Below, in pieces: positions 9,321 to 20,678 of a stretch of DNA of 64,000 nt. A program made the translations under genes and the position numbers. The notes under the pieces were generated by a model. That model had not been told where the DNA came from. It saw nothing but the letters and a program-made list of their open reading frames with translations, and made no database searches. Origin of the DNA: Clostridioides difficile CD160 (GTDB lineage: Bacteria > Bacillota > Clostridia > Peptostreptococcales > Peptostreptococcaceae); NCBI RefSeq assembly GCF_000449425.2, contig NZ_AVHW01000099.1, positions 1-64,000 of the forward strand, in the 5' to 3' direction. Every line of letters starts with the position of its first letter. The first letter of the stretch is position 1.

Positions 9321-10208
9321 ATGATATTTAAAGGTTCTGCTGTTGCTCTAGTTACACCATTTACAAAGGATAACAAAGTTGATTTTGACAAATTAGGCGA
9401 ATTGGTTGAATACCAAATAGCTAATGGTACTGATGCTATAGTATCTTGTGGTACTACTGGTGAAGCTAATACTATGACTGATGAAGAACAACTTGCTACT
9501 ATTAAGTATGTTGTAGAAAAAGTTAATAAAAGAGTTCCTGTTATAGCTGGAAGTGGTTCTAATGATACTATGCACTCAGTTAATCTAAGCCAAGAAGCTG
9601 AAAAATTAGGAGTAGATGCTCTATTAATCATAACTCCTTATTACAATAAAGCTAATAAGGCTGGACTTAAACGTCATTTTGAAACAATAGCTAACAGTGT
9701 CAAACTTCCAATTATACTTTACAATGTCCCTGGAAGAACTTGTGTAAATATAAGCCCTAGCCTTATAGTTGAACTTGCTAAAATAGATAATATAGTTGCT
9801 GTAAAAGAAGCTAGTGGAGACCTAGGACAGGTTGCAGAAATAGCTAGCTTAGTACCAGATGACTTTGCTATCTACTCTGGTAACGATGATACTATACTTC
9901 CTTTATTGTCTTTAGGAGGTCAAGGAGTTATATCAGTACTTGCTAATGTTTGCCCTCAAGAAACTCACGATTTAGTAGCCAAATTCTTTGAAGGCGATAT
10001 AGAAGGTTCTAGAAAATTACAACTTGGTATGGATGCTCTAATCGCAGCTTTATTTATAGAAGTAAATCCTATACCAGTTAAGACTGCAATGAATTTATTA
10101 GGATTCAATGTTGGAGATTTAAGATTACCTCTAGCAGAAATGGACCCAGCAAATTTAGAAGTATTAAAGAAAGAATTAGTTAACTTTGGACTAAAAGTTA
10201 ATGCATAG
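9321..10208 (+). CDS. dapA: 4-hydroxy-tetrahydrodipicolinate synthase (intact copy)
   Basis: 295 residues with the TIM-barrel DapA signatures: GTTGEANTM near 45, YNVPGRTCVNI with the catalytic tyrosine and arginine, and the Schiff-base lysine in AVKEASGDLGQ. It condenses pyruvate with aspartate semialdehyde. AGAGGGG RBS. It lies in the riboswitch-controlled operon and is very similar to the frameshifted copy at 6894, so the cell keeps one working enzyme. Confidence 0.96.
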   Translation: MIFKGSAVALVTPFTKDNKVDFDKLGELVEYQIANGTDAIVSCGTTGEANTMTDEEQLATIKYVVEKVNKRVPVIAGSGSNDTMHSVNLSQEAEKLGVDALLIITPYYNKANKAGLKRHFETIANSVKLPIILYNVPGRTCVNISPSLIVELAKIDNIVAVKEASGDLGQVAEIASLVPDDFAIYSGNDDTILPLLSLGGQGVISVLANVCPQETHDLVAKFFEGDIEGSRKLQLGMDALIAALFIEVNPIPVKTAMNLLGFNVGDLRLPLAEMDPANLEVLKKELVNFGLKVNA

Positions 10209-10274
10209 TAAAAATTGATGCATGGTAAAAAATAAGTTTGGTCAAAAGTTAGCCCTTAATCATAGGAGGAAATT

Positions 10275-11024
10275 ATGTTAAAAGTTATAGCAACTGGTTA
10301 TGATGGAAAAATGGGTAAGATTTTAGCCGATACTATAAGAGAAGATAGTGAATTAGAGTTGGTTTGTGTTTCAGCTAGAGGTATGGATAGCTGTGAAGGT
10401 GACCTTAAAATCTATGAAGATATGAGCACTATAGTTGAAAAAGTTGACGTAGTTATAGATTTTTCTCATCACTCTAATTTAGATAATATCTTATCTTATG
10501 TTTTAAAAACTAAGACACCTTTAGTAATCGCTACTACTGGATATAATGATGAAGAAATGAACAAAATACATGAAGCGGCTAAAGTTATTCCTGTATTCCA
10601 ATCATATAATATGTCTCTTGGTGTAAATGTATTAGTAAAATTGGTTAAAGATGCAGCTAAATTATTAGAAGGATTTGATATAGAAATAATAGAAAAACAT
10701 CACAACAGAAAAGTAGATGCCCCAAGTGGCACAGCTGTTATGATTGCTAACGCTATAAAAGAGGTTTTACCAAACGTTGAAAATAATTATGGTAGATATG
10801 GTCGTAGTGCGAAAAGACAAACAAATGAAGTTGGTATTCATGCTATAAGAGGTGGAAACATTGTTGGTGAACATGATGCTCTGTTTGCTGGAGATAATGA
10901 AGTACTTACAATAAGCCATCAAGCCCAATCTCGTGGTATCTTTGCAAGTGGTTCTATAGCTGCTGCTAAATATTTAGTTAAACAAAAACCAGGATTTTAT
11001 AATATGGACAGCATGTTAGGATAA
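10275..11024 (+). CDS. dapB: 4-hydroxy-tetrahydrodipicolinate reductase
   Basis: 249 residues. The N-terminal nucleotide-binding motif is ATGYDGKMGKIL; the family motif EKHHNRKVDAPSGTA carries the catalytic His/Lys. It reduces the DapA product using NAD(P)H. AGGAGG RBS. Third gene of the asd operon. A close paralogue lies at 13496. Confidence 0.95.
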   Translation: MLKVIATGYDGKMGKILADTIREDSELELVCVSARGMDSCEGDLKIYEDMSTIVEKVDVVIDFSHHSNLDNILSYVLKTKTPLVIATTGYNDEEMNKIHEAAKVIPVFQSYNMSLGVNVLVKLVKDAAKLLEGFDIEIIEKHHNRKVDAPSGTAVMIANAIKEVLPNVENNYGRYGRSAKRQTNEVGIHAIRGGNIVGEHDALFAGDNEVLTISHQAQSRGIFASGSIAAAKYLVKQKPGFYNMDSMLG

Positions 11025-11213
11025 TAACAATAATATAATGAGGATACACAGTATAACTCAAATATATACAATAGATAAATTTATTTGATACTATGCTTAT
11101 ATAATAAAAAATCTGTAAAATAAAATGTAAATAATGAAAAGTAAGTATATACTAAAATTGATAAATAAGTATATAATAAAAGAAATATAATGAAATACAA
11201 GGAGAATTAACAA

Positions 11214-11930
11214 ATGGTAAATTTAAACGATGCTTATGAAATAGCAAGATATATAAAAGAAGTTAAAAAGAAAACACCTGTTAAGGTATATGTAAATACT
11301 AACTCTTTACATTTCCAATCAACTGATAAATTTAAAGTATTTGGATGCAATGGTTCTTATATATTTATAGGTGACTATGAAGATATAATGGAAGTATTAG
11401 ATAAACATGGTAAAGATATAATAGATACTCATGTAGAATACGATAGAAGAAATTCTGCTATTCCTCTAAAAAATACTTTAAGTGAACATGCAAGAATTGA
11501 GCCAGGTGCAATAATAAGAGACATGGTTACTATAGAAAAAAATGCTGTTGTAATGATGGGAGCTGTTATAAATATAGGAGCTGTTATTGGTGAAGGTTCT
11601 ATGGTAGATATGAATGCTGTTATTGGAGCTAGAGGTACTCTTGGTAAAAATGTTCATCTAGGTGCTGGAGCTGTTGTCGCTGGTGTTTTAGAACCACCTT
11701 CTGCTACTCCTGTTATAGTTGAAGATGATGTTTTAATAGGAGCTAATGCAGTTATTCTTGAAGGTGTTAGAATCGGTAAAGGTGCTGTTGTTGCAGCTGG
11801 TGCTATTGTAACTACTGACGTAGAAGCTGGTGCTGTTGTTGCTGGTTCTCCTGCTAAAGTTATAAAAATGAAAGATGAAAAAACGGCTGACAAGACTAAA
11901 CTTATGGATGACCTTAGAAATTTAGACTAA
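11214..11930 (+). CDS. dapH: 2,3,4,5-tetrahydrodipicolinate N-acetyltransferase
   Basis: 238 residues. The N-terminal third is a DapH-specific domain ([20 protein letters not shown]). Residues about 90-220 form a left-handed beta-helix of hexapeptide repeats ([37 protein letters not shown]). Presence of DapH indicates the acetylase branch of DAP synthesis. Last gene before a strong terminator; 190 bp of AT-rich sequence separates it from dapB. Confidence 0.94.
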   Translation: MVNLNDAYEIARYIKEVKKKTPVKVYVNTNSLHFQSTDKFKVFGCNGSYIFIGDYEDIMEVLDKHGKDIIDTHVEYDRRNSAIPLKNTLSEHARIEPGAIIRDMVTIEKNAVVMMGAVINIGAVIGEGSMVDMNAVIGARGTLGKNVHLGAGAVVAGVLEPPSATPVIVEDDVLIGANAVILEGVRIGKGAVVAAGAIVTTDVEAGAVVAGSPAKVIKMKDEKTADKTKLMDDLRNLD

Positions 11931-11954
11931 TTAAATAAGTAATGTATAATCAAA

Positions 11955-12003
11955 AGGGGTGTCTCAACATGAATTTAATTCATTAGAGACACCCTCTTTT
12001 TAT
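11955..12003 (+). terminator. Terminator of the asd-dapA-dapB-dapH operon
   Basis: GGGTGTCTC pairs with GAGACACCC around an AT loop, followed by CTCTTTTT. Confidence 0.9.
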
Positions 12004-12174
12004 AATATTTAATTTATTCAATATAGTTTCTTATTTTTATTCTTGTTTATCCTTATCAAATCCGACTGCTTATTTCCACTATGTTTATTTATTTTACTAA
12101 ATCTGATTACTTATTTTTATTGTATTTTATTCATTCTTATTCAGCATTTTAAACTATCTTAACTTTACCTTAGA

Positions 12175-13164
12175 TTAATACATCGAACCACTATTTACTA
12201 CTGGTTGTGCATCTTTATTACCACAAAGAACCACCAATAGATTACTTACCATAGCTGCTTTACGTTCTTCATCTAAAGTTACAACATTATTTTCACTTAA
12301 ATTAGTTAGTGCCATCTCTACCATACTCACAGCCCCTTCAACAATCTTTTTACGTGCTGCTATTATAGCCTCTGCCTGTTGACGTTGTAACATCGCTGCT
12401 GCAATCTCTGGTGCATAGGAAAGGTGAGTAATTCTCACTTCACAAACTTCAATTCCTGCAATATCAACTCTTGATTGTAATTCATCTTTTAATTTATCTG
12501 CTATTTCCTGACTACTACCACGAAGAGATTTTTCATCTCCATCTTCAGACACATCGTATGGGTAAAGTCTTGAAACATTACGAATAGTAGAATCACACTG
12601 AATAGATAAAAATGTATTATAATTATCCACATTAAACACAGCCTTAGTTGCATCTATAACTTTCCAAATTACAACAACTCCTATTATAATTGGATTCCCT
12701 AATAAATCATTAACTTTCTGTTTTTCATTATTAAGAGTCATCGTTTTTAAAGATACTTTTTTCCCTCTTGGATTAGATGATATATCTACTTTTTCATCAG
12801 AAGAAGATTTTGATACATTAATTCTCGATGATGTTGGATTTATTGCTGAACAAAATGGATTTACCCAATAATATCCTTCTTTTTTTATAGTTCCATAATA
12901 GTTACCAAACAAAACTAGAACTATAGCTTCTTTAGGATTAATCATTTTTAGACCAAAACATAGGATAAAGTCTACCAGTATAAATACAAGCCCTAAAATT
13001 AGCATAAGTGAGCCTATCCCAGCAAAACCATTATCAAGTTTTATTATTCCAAAAACCATGATGCCTATTGAAACTATTAAAAACAAGATAATCATTATCA
13101 AAGCCACTACTCCATTAAATGTTTTCGCTTCTTTCTCTTGATAAGTTTTTTCTTCTTTTAACAT
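12175..13164 (-). CDS. SPFH/Band-7 (stomatin-like) membrane protein
   Basis: 329 residues from the ATG at 13164, which follows GGGAGTGATAGAT; an ATG five codons upstream has a poorer RBS. Two hydrophobic segments lie near residues 20-45 and 48-70. The Band-7 domain follows (EAIVLVLFGNYYGTIKKEGYYWVNPF) with a long helical tail (EVRITHLSYAPEIAAAMLQRQQAEAIIAARKKIVEGA) typical of the family. Such proteins form membrane scaffolds; no specific role is evident. It interrupts the dap block on the opposite strand. Confidence 0.85.
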   Translation of the reverse strand: MLKEEKTYQEKEAKTFNGVVALIMIILFLIVSIGIMVFGIIKLDNGFAGIGSLMLILGLVFILVDFILCFGLKMINPKEAIVLVLFGNYYGTIKKEGYYWVNPFCSAINPTSSRINVSKSSSDEKVDISSNPRGKKVSLKTMTLNNEKQKVNDLLGNPIIIGVVVIWKVIDATKAVFNVDNYNTFLSIQCDSTIRNVSRLYPYDVSEDGDEKSLRGSSQEIADKLKDELQSRVDIAGIEVCEVRITHLSYAPEIAAAMLQRQQAEAIIAARKKIVEGAVSMVEMALTNLSENNVVTLDEERKAAMVSNLLVVLCGNKDAQPVVNSGSMY

Positions 13165-13495
13165 ATCTATCACTCCCATATTCGTGTATTAAGTTAAGAT
13201 ATTTCTAATTTAATAATATCACTTTTAATGCCCTAAATGTTGAATTTAAAGTTAATACTCTAAATTTTCACCTATATATACCTTTAGTATTTTTAATATA
13301 TCAATATTAATTTTTAAATGCCTTTTATGAAATATGAACTTATATTTAATATATATTAAATTTGAGTACACTTTTTTAAATATCCAGTAAATTGTAACCC
13401 TATTATCACTAATATTATTTTATATAGATTATATTAGTGATAAAATAAACTTATAGTAATACAACAAATTTTTATTAATTTCATAGGAGGAATTT
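13165..13495. other. Divergent AT-rich intergenic region
   Basis: About 330 bp between the Band-7 gene and the second dapB. An imperfect ATCACTAATATTAT/ATATTAGTGAT palindrome at about 13405-13441 could be an operator. No lysine riboswitch is visible here. Confidence 0.5.
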
Positions 13496-14251
13496 ATGTT
13501 GAAAGTTATAATTAGCGGTTATAATGGAACAATGGGAAGAGTATTAGCAGAATGTGTAAAAAAGGATAGTGAATTAGAACTAGTGTGTGGTGTAGCTAGG
13601 TCTGCTGATGAAAAAGGTTGTCATGGTGATACAAAACTTTATAAAACAATGACTGATGTAACTGAAAAAGCTGATGTCATAATAGATTTTTCACATCATG
13701 CAACTTTAGAGCCAATATTATCATATGCACTAAAAAATAATACACCTGTGGTATTAGCCACTACTGGCTATGATGAGCGTGATTTAAACAGAATAGAAGA
13801 AGCATCAAAAAGTATTCCTGTATTATTGTCATCAAATACATCTCTTGGAGTGAATATCTTAATCAAATTAGTTAAAGATGCGTCAAAAATGCTAGATGGC
13901 TTTGATATTGAAATCATAGAAAAACATCACAATAGAAAAGAAGATGCTCCTAGTGGAACTGCTACTATGATAGCAAATGCAATTAAAGAAGTATTACCAG
14001 AAAGTATAAACACACATGGAAGATATGGTAGAGATTGTAAAAGAAAAGCAAACGAAATTGGGATACACTCTATAAGAGGTGGTAATATAATCAGCGACCA
14101 TGACGTTATATTTGCAGGAGATAATGAAGTTCTTACATTAAGTCATCATTCTCAATCTGATGAGGTATTTGCAAACGGTTCTATAGTCGCAGCTAAATTC
14201 TTAGTTGGTAAACAATCTGGACTTTATAAAATGTCAGATATATTAGGATAG
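13496..14251 (+). CDS. dapB: 4-hydroxy-tetrahydrodipicolinate reductase, second copy
   Basis: 251 residues, collinear with the dapB at 10275: ISGYNGTMGRVL nucleotide-binding start, DVIIDFSHHATL, and EKHHNRKEDAPSGTA active-site motif. All key residues are kept, so it should be active. AGGAGG RBS. It stands alone with its own promoter region and terminator and lacks the lysine riboswitch, which would allow DAP or dipicolinate supply independent of lysine; that is an inference. Confidence 0.94.
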   Translation: MLKVIISGYNGTMGRVLAECVKKDSELELVCGVARSADEKGCHGDTKLYKTMTDVTEKADVIIDFSHHATLEPILSYALKNNTPVVLATTGYDERDLNRIEEASKSIPVLLSSNTSLGVNILIKLVKDASKMLDGFDIEIIEKHHNRKEDAPSGTATMIANAIKEVLPESINTHGRYGRDCKRKANEIGIHSIRGGNIISDHDVIFAGDNEVLTLSHHSQSDEVFANGSIVAAKFLVGKQSGLYKMSDILG

Positions 14252-14266
14252 TTTTTTATACATAAT

Positions 14267-14327
14267 AAATCTCAATCTATTTAAATATCCATATTTTAAA
14301 ATTTGAATACTTAATAGATTGAGATTT
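14267..14327. terminator. Terminator between the second dapB and bclA2
   Basis: AAATCTCAATCTATT pairs with AATAGATTGAGATTT across a long AT loop. It can serve both convergent genes. Confidence 0.75.
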
Positions 14328-14457
14328 TAACATATTTCTAAAGTTTATAACTTCTATCTATTTCTTTTGCATATAAATATTTTCTTATCTATTATTTCAC
14401 TTATTGATATATAATAATATCTTTTACTATCTTATAGTTTTTTATTTCTCATATAAA

Positions 14458-16143
<1,686 letters not shown>

Positions 16144-16166
16144 ATAATAAATCCTCCCTATTTTAA

Positions 16167-16209
16167 AATTAGAGCAACACTCTATAAAGATTGAGTATTG
16201 CTCTAATTA
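16167..16209 (-). terminator. Stem-loop between the DUF4179 gene and bclA2
   Basis: On the minus strand AATTAGAGCAATACTC pairs with GAGTGTTGCTCTAATT, followed by only four T. It lies about 25 nt before the bclA2 ATG, so it is either a weak terminator of the upstream operon or part of the bclA2 leader. Confidence 0.6.
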
Positions 16210-16238
16210 ATTATATGAATCGACAATTTTTTATGTGA
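16209..16238 (-). promoter_or_regulatory. Possible sigma-K promoter for bclA2
   Basis: On the minus strand CATATAATT resembles the sigma-K -10 element, with an AC-containing -35 about 17 nt upstream (16235-16237). Late mother-cell expression is known for bclA genes; the match is short. Confidence 0.35.
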
Positions 16239-16246
16239 GAATATAT

Positions 16247-17467
16247 CTATTTACTTATATCAATATCTATACTTTGATTGTTAAATGTTGTTATGTTATT
16301 AACTTCTTTGCTCCAATCTTCTATTATTGGAGTTATTTTTATCTTTTTAACATCTTTTTTGACTTCATACTCTAAAGAAGATTCAACATAATTACCTTTA
16401 GAATAATCTAAGCTATAGCCTCCTGCTCCACTAAGTAACTCTAAACTTTTTCCTCTCTCATCTTTAAGTTCAAATCCTAATATTTTTGGAAGTTTATCAT
16501 CTTTAGCAAAATTATACTTATTAACTTTAAATCCATACATTACTTTAATCTTCGTTGGAGAAACCCTCACTTCTTTTAATACTAAATCTATATCAACATT
16601 TTTATTTTTTAACCTTACATTCTTATCTACATTATAAACGCTTGTATCTTTAGCTATATTTGAACCATTTATGTTAGTGTTAAATGTCCAATTTCCACTA
16701 AGATACCCATTTAAGTGCTCTCCTTCTACTCCTCCCATATTTCCTATCTCTATCTCTTTTGGTGTCTTTATACTCTTATTTAACTCATACTCAACTTTAT
16801 TTATGCTTATATTTATATCATAGTCTTTATTTAAATCTACATTTTTCAATAAATCAAAATTTTCTACATCACTTTTTCCATCTCCATCTTTATCTAGATT
16901 ATCAAGTTTACACGTCATAACCATATTGGTAGTTCCATCTTTATTTTTTTCTGATGTAGAAGGCCCTGACACTGAAACAAAGTTCATATCTCCAACTTTA
17001 ATTTTGATATCATCAATTCCTAAGAATCCATTTTCTTTCTTTAAGCCCAAGGCATCTTTATCAAGCTTACTATCATCAACACTTATGTTGAGTAATAATT
17101 CCCCTTCTCCAAGCATAATCTCATTTAATGTTATACTTATTCCTTTATCTGTAACAACACTATCTACAATGTTTTTATAAGGTTTGAGTTCTTCAGTATC
17201 CTTATTAAAGAAGTATTCTATTTGTTTTCCTATATGTTGCATATATGCTAAGGTAGTTTCATTAGTAAATGCAGATGTACCTAAAATAACTACTGATAAT
17301 CCCCCTACTAGAGCATATCTCTTAAAATTATTCTTATTATTATTATATTGAATCTTAGATTTCATTCTCTTTTTCATCTTAGATTTCTCTTCACTACTCA
17401 ATACAATGTCATTATATTCTTCTATATCTATATTTGTCTCATTAAATAAATCAAATTTATCTTTCAT
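16247..17467 (-). CDS. DUF4179-type putative membrane anti-sigma factor
   Basis: 406 residues. A cytoplasmic N-terminus of about 45 residues rich in acidic then basic residues precedes one transmembrane helix (about 50-66, YALVGGLSVVILGTSAF). A long extracytoplasmic beta-rich domain follows. This layout is typical of DUF4179 proteins encoded next to ECF sigma factors. The sigma gene lies just upstream, and the AAAGGAGA RBS is in the 60-bp gap. Anti-sigma function is inferred from layout and context. Confidence 0.75.
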   Translation of the reverse strand: MKDKFDLFNETNIDIEEYNDIVLSSEEKSKMKKRMKSKIQYNNNKNNFKRYALVGGLSVVILGTSAFTNETTLAYMQHIGKQIEYFFNKDTEELKPYKNIVDSVVTDKGISITLNEIMLGEGELLLNISVDDSKLDKDALGLKKENGFLGIDDIKIKVGDMNFVSVSGPSTSEKNKDGTTNMVMTCKLDNLDKDGDGKSDVENFDLLKNVDLNKDYDINISINKVEYELNKSIKTPKEIEIGNMGGVEGEHLNGYLSGNWTFNTNINGSNIAKDTSVYNVDKNVRLKNKNVDIDLVLKEVRVSPTKIKVMYGFKVNKYNFAKDDKLPKILGFELKDERGKSLELLSGAGGYSLDYSKGNYVESSLEYEVKKDVKKIKITPIIEDWSKEVNNITTFNNQSIDIDISK

Positions 17468-17529
17468 AAAAAATCTCCTTTTCCTCTATATTTTTTATAT
17501 TCAAATATTTGCTATTATCCATTTTATAT

Positions 17530-18063
17530 TTAAGCTTTCTTCTTATTTAAATGAATTTTCATCTTTTTTCTACCTCTTGAAAGTCTATTATGTAAGTTTT
17601 CAACAGTAGTTTCATTTTGTATAGCTATGTCTTTTAGAGAAATATCTTCTAAGTAATACTTTCTAAAGAGTTCTGCATCTTTATCACTTAATGTACTTAT
17701 AAGGTCATTTACTTCTTCTTCAATTTCTTTTTTATCCAATTTTTTATCTATATAGAGTATTTCTTTATCTTCCAATTCTAAATGCATATTATTGTTTGTG
17801 TACTTTTTCCTATAATTGATTGCTCTATATTTAGAGATAGAACCTATCCAATTTTTAAATGAATTTTTTTCAATATCAAATTTTTCTATGTTATTCCATA
17901 TTGATAAAAGTACATCATCTATACATTCTTCTTCATAAATTCTAGCATTAGCAAGTGTTCTTCTGACTATAGATGTTATAAAATTCCCATACTCATCAAT
18001 AAGCATTTCCATACCTTTTTCTTTTTGCTTTTTTATATTTTTGATTATAAGTTTATCCTCCAA
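17530..18063 (-). CDS. ECF-type RNA polymerase sigma factor
   Basis: 177 residues from a TTG at 18063, 7 nt behind GGAGG; the longer in-frame form lacks an RBS. Sigma region 2 is seen at about 20-85 (GNFITSIVRRTL, EECIDDVLLSIWNNIEKFD, FKNWIGSISKYRAINYRKK). Region 4 lies at about 115-170 (LEDISLKDIAIQNETTVENL then HNRLSRGRKKMK). It should direct RNA polymerase to a small regulon under control of the downstream membrane protein. The inducing signal is unknown. Confidence 0.88.
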   Translation of the reverse strand: MEDKLIIKNIKKQKEKGMEMLIDEYGNFITSIVRRTLANARIYEEECIDDVLLSIWNNIEKFDIEKNSFKNWIGSISKYRAINYRKKYTNNNMHLELEDKEILYIDKKLDKKEIEEEVNDLISTLSDKDAELFRKYYLEDISLKDIAIQNETTVENLHNRLSRGRKKMKIHLNKKKA

Positions 18064-18216
18064 TTTAATACCTCCTTTGTAAAAGCCTTTACAATTACTA
18101 ATACAATTAAAAATCTCATTTCCTATCAATTATTTAAATTTTTTTTATTATATTATAAAAATAAAACCAGTTAATCTGTATAAAGTTAAATTAATCCTAC
18201 TTTAAATTGCTTTTTA

Positions 18217-18258
18217 AATGAAAAAAGCCCCAACACGATTAATAAAAATCATATTAAG
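18217..18258 (-). terminator. Terminator downstream of hpt
   Basis: On the minus strand GCCTTAATATGATT pairs (with G-U pairs) with AATCGTGTTGGGGC, followed by TTTTTT. Confidence 0.8.
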
Positions 18259-18282
18259 GCATCCACAAAATTATATAATTGC

Positions 18283-18822
18283 TTATCTATCTTCATCAGT
18301 AACATTGAATATATAAGGAACATTTCTATAGTAATCACCAAAATCAAATCCATATCCAACTACAAATTTATCTTCTATTTCAAATCCACAATAATCTGGT
18401 ACTAAATCTACTTTTCTTCTACTTGGTTTGTCCAAAAGAACACAACATTTTAAACTAGATGGGTTTTTAGCTTTTAAATGCTTTAATACAAAATCCATAG
18501 TTAATGCAGAATCAGTAATATCATCTACAACTAATACATCATATCCTGCTATATCAGTAGTAACATCCGCAACTACTTTAACCCTTCCAGTACTTTCTTC
18601 ACTATTTCCATAACTAGATGTAGTCATAAAATTAACTCTAAGAGGTAAATTTATATTTCTAACTAAGTCCGCACAAAATATAAAACTACCTTTTAATAGA
18701 GAAACTACCATAAGATTTTTATCTTTATAGTCTTTTTCTATAACTGCTCCTAATTCTTTTAATTTATCTTTAATTTTTTCTTCTGAATACAACACTTCCC
18801 ATTTTTTTGTTTCTATATCCAT
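18283..18822 (-). CDS. hpt: Hypoxanthine phosphoribosyltransferase
   Basis: 179 residues. The PRPP-binding loop is VLVVDDITDSALTMDF, and the substrate loop region MVVSLLKGSFIFCADL is present. The C-terminal motif VVGYGFDFGDYYRNVPYI is typical of Hpt. It salvages hypoxanthine (and guanine) to IMP/GMP in the cytoplasm. GGAGG RBS. Monocistronic. Confidence 0.95.
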   Translation of the reverse strand: MDIETKKWEVLYSEEKIKDKLKELGAVIEKDYKDKNLMVVSLLKGSFIFCADLVRNINLPLRVNFMTTSSYGNSEESTGRVKVVADVTTDIAGYDVLVVDDITDSALTMDFVLKHLKAKNPSSLKCCVLLDKPSRRKVDLVPDYCGFEIEDKFVVGYGFDFGDYYRNVPYIFNVTDEDR

Positions 18823-19009
18823 AAAAAGACCTCCAATTGTAATAATCCTTCTTAATTTTATAAGAGATTGCTCATTTTTTCAATACTCTTATTCAATATT
18901 AGCCAATATTATTGAGTTTTTAAGTACATTCAACAATTATTAACAATGTATCTTATATTTTAAGTAGTCGATATATTAATACTAAATTACATACTATATA
19001 TTTTAGACA

Positions 19010-19046
19010 AAAAAAGAAAAAACTTGCAATAACAAGTTTTTTCCAT
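19010..19046 (-). terminator. Terminator-like hairpin after cdsB
   Basis: AAAAACTTG and CAAGTTTTT flank CAATAA, with AT runs on both sides. It is about 90 nt past cdsB. Confidence 0.65.
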
Positions 19047-19135
19047 TTATACATAATCATATTTTATTAGGGGTACTAACCAAATTTATTTATGCTATTT
19101 TTATTGTATTTATAATATAAAAATATTTTAAAATA

Positions 19136-20443
19136 CTAATCAACTTTATTCATATCATTCATTACATTTAGGATTATCTCATCTGTTATAGACATTCCTT
19201 TATCACTTACTCTACCTAAATTTTGTATACTTTGCTCAACACTTGAACCAACTATACCATTTAGTGGTGGTACAAAACAATCCTGCTTAGCTATTATAGC
19301 ACTTTGTACAGCAGCAGATGCAGCAGATGATAATTTCAATGCACAACCAGCTTTTGCTCCATCACATATCATTCCACTTAAATCAGCTATCATATTTTCT
19401 ATAGCTCCCTCTATTTGCTTTTCAGTACCATTCATAAGCCAAGAGATACCAGCAGTTGCTCCAGTAGATGCAGCAACTCCACATCCACATACAGCAGATA
19501 ATCTTCCTGTATAGTTTTTGATATAACCAGTTACTAAATGTGATATAGCTAAAGCTTTTGCTAGTCTTTCATCAGATTGTGGGAATTTTTTATTGTAAGC
19601 AACTATTGGAAGAATTGCTGTTAAACCGTGGTTACCACTTCCATTTGAACTCATAACAGGCATTTTTATTCCTGCCATTCTAGCATCTGAAGCTCCAGCA
19701 GTTAACATCATTGCATAGTTTATAACATCATTACCTAAAAGACCTTCTTCCATAGATTTTTTAATTCCATATCCAACACCTATACCAGTTTTTTGCTTTA
19801 ATCCATACTCAGCCATCTCTTCATTCATTTTTACTCCATCTAGTAAAAACTCTATATCTTTAAAATCCATATCTTCTACATTTTTTACTAACTCTTGTAT
19901 AGTTACAGTATCCATTAAGCTTTCAGCTTTTTCTGCTGAAGCATTTGAAGCTGATACTTTTGGTTCATTATCTAGTAATACTTCTCCATCTTTCTCAAAG
20001 TATGTGAAGTTGTCATGTTTAGTTCTTATTCTAACCTTAGAAGTATGATTTGCTCCTTTTAATACAACCTCTATAAACACTTTCTCTTTTGTATCTGCAG
20101 GTGCTATTGATAAAGGATTATTATCTATATAATCTTCAGCTATTTTAACTTCTTCCTTTGTTAAGGTCTCTAACACACTTAATCCGTTTTCAGAATGTCC
20201 ACCTACTATACCTAGAGCTGCTGCTATTTTTAATCCTAATCTTTCAGTACCTGGTATACCTACGCACATACCATTTTTATAGATACTAGGACTAACTAAC
20301 ATACGATTTTCAACGACTTCTTCTCCTAATAACTCTTTTGCCTTTGCACATGCTAGTGCTAAAGCTACTGGCTCAGTACATCCTACTGCTGGCTTAACTT
20401 CTGCCTTTAACATTTCCACTAATTCTTTTCTTATATCTCTCAT
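19136..20443 (-). CDS. cdsB: L-cysteine desulfidase (UPF0597/CdsB type)
   Basis: 435 residues from the ATG at 20443 (MRDIRKELVEML), behind GGGAGG. Family motifs: VKPAVGCTEPVALALACA near residue 20, MPVMSSNGSGNHGLTAILP near 265, and cysteines in AVCGCGVAAS and DGAKAGCALKLSSAA that fit an Fe-S cluster. The enzyme splits cysteine into pyruvate, ammonia and sulfide. C. difficile has a cysteine desulfidase of this type under sigma-54 control, and a -24/-12 promoter lies upstream with the likely activator gene next door. Confidence 0.85.
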   Translation of the reverse strand: MRDIRKELVEMLKAEVKPAVGCTEPVALALACAKAKELLGEEVVENRMLVSPSIYKNGMCVGIPGTERLGLKIAAALGIVGGHSENGLSVLETLTKEEVKIAEDYIDNNPLSIAPADTKEKVFIEVVLKGANHTSKVRIRTKHDNFTYFEKDGEVLLDNEPKVSASNASAEKAESLMDTVTIQELVKNVEDMDFKDIEFLLDGVKMNEEMAEYGLKQKTGIGVGYGIKKSMEEGLLGNDVINYAMMLTAGASDARMAGIKMPVMSSNGSGNHGLTAILPIVAYNKKFPQSDERLAKALAISHLVTGYIKNYTGRLSAVCGCGVAASTGATAGISWLMNGTEKQIEGAIENMIADLSGMICDGAKAGCALKLSSAASAAVQSAIIAKQDCFVPPLNGIVGSSVEQSIQNLGRVSDKGMSITDEIILNVMNDMNKVD

Positions 20444-20519
20444 TTTATATAAACCTCCCAATTAAGTTTAGATTTAGTACTCAAATAATTCTATTAAATA
20501 ATTTCTTATCTATATTTAT

Positions 20520-20535
20520 AGCAATATACATGCCA
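20520..20535 (-). promoter_or_regulatory. Sigma-54 (-24/-12) promoter of cdsB
   Basis: On the minus strand the sequence is TGGCATGTATATTGCT, with the invariant GG/GC pairs at proper spacing. It lies about 77 nt before the cdsB ATG. Confidence 0.85.
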
Positions 20536-20654
20536 TATTCTTTATTTTTTTTATTTTTTTATTTTTGATATGCTACAATCATTGGTATGGCTAATTCTAT
20601 GTATATATTTTTTTTATTTATATAGAGATTTTATATTTTTTTCAATTGCTAAAA

Positions 20655-20671
20655 TAGCGACAATTTCGCAA
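20655..20671. promoter_or_regulatory. Candidate activator site upstream of the cdsB promoter
   Basis: The imperfect palindrome TTGCGAAATTGTCGCTA (minus strand) lies about 125 nt upstream of the -24 element, the usual range for sigma-54 enhancer sites. Binding by CdsR is inferred. Confidence 0.4.
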
Positions 20672-20678
20672 AAAGACA

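Noticed and set aside
13165-13495. Second lysine riboswitch before the second dapB
   Set aside because: None of the L-box conserved segments (AGAGGTAGC, GCCGAAG, ACTGTCA) occur here.
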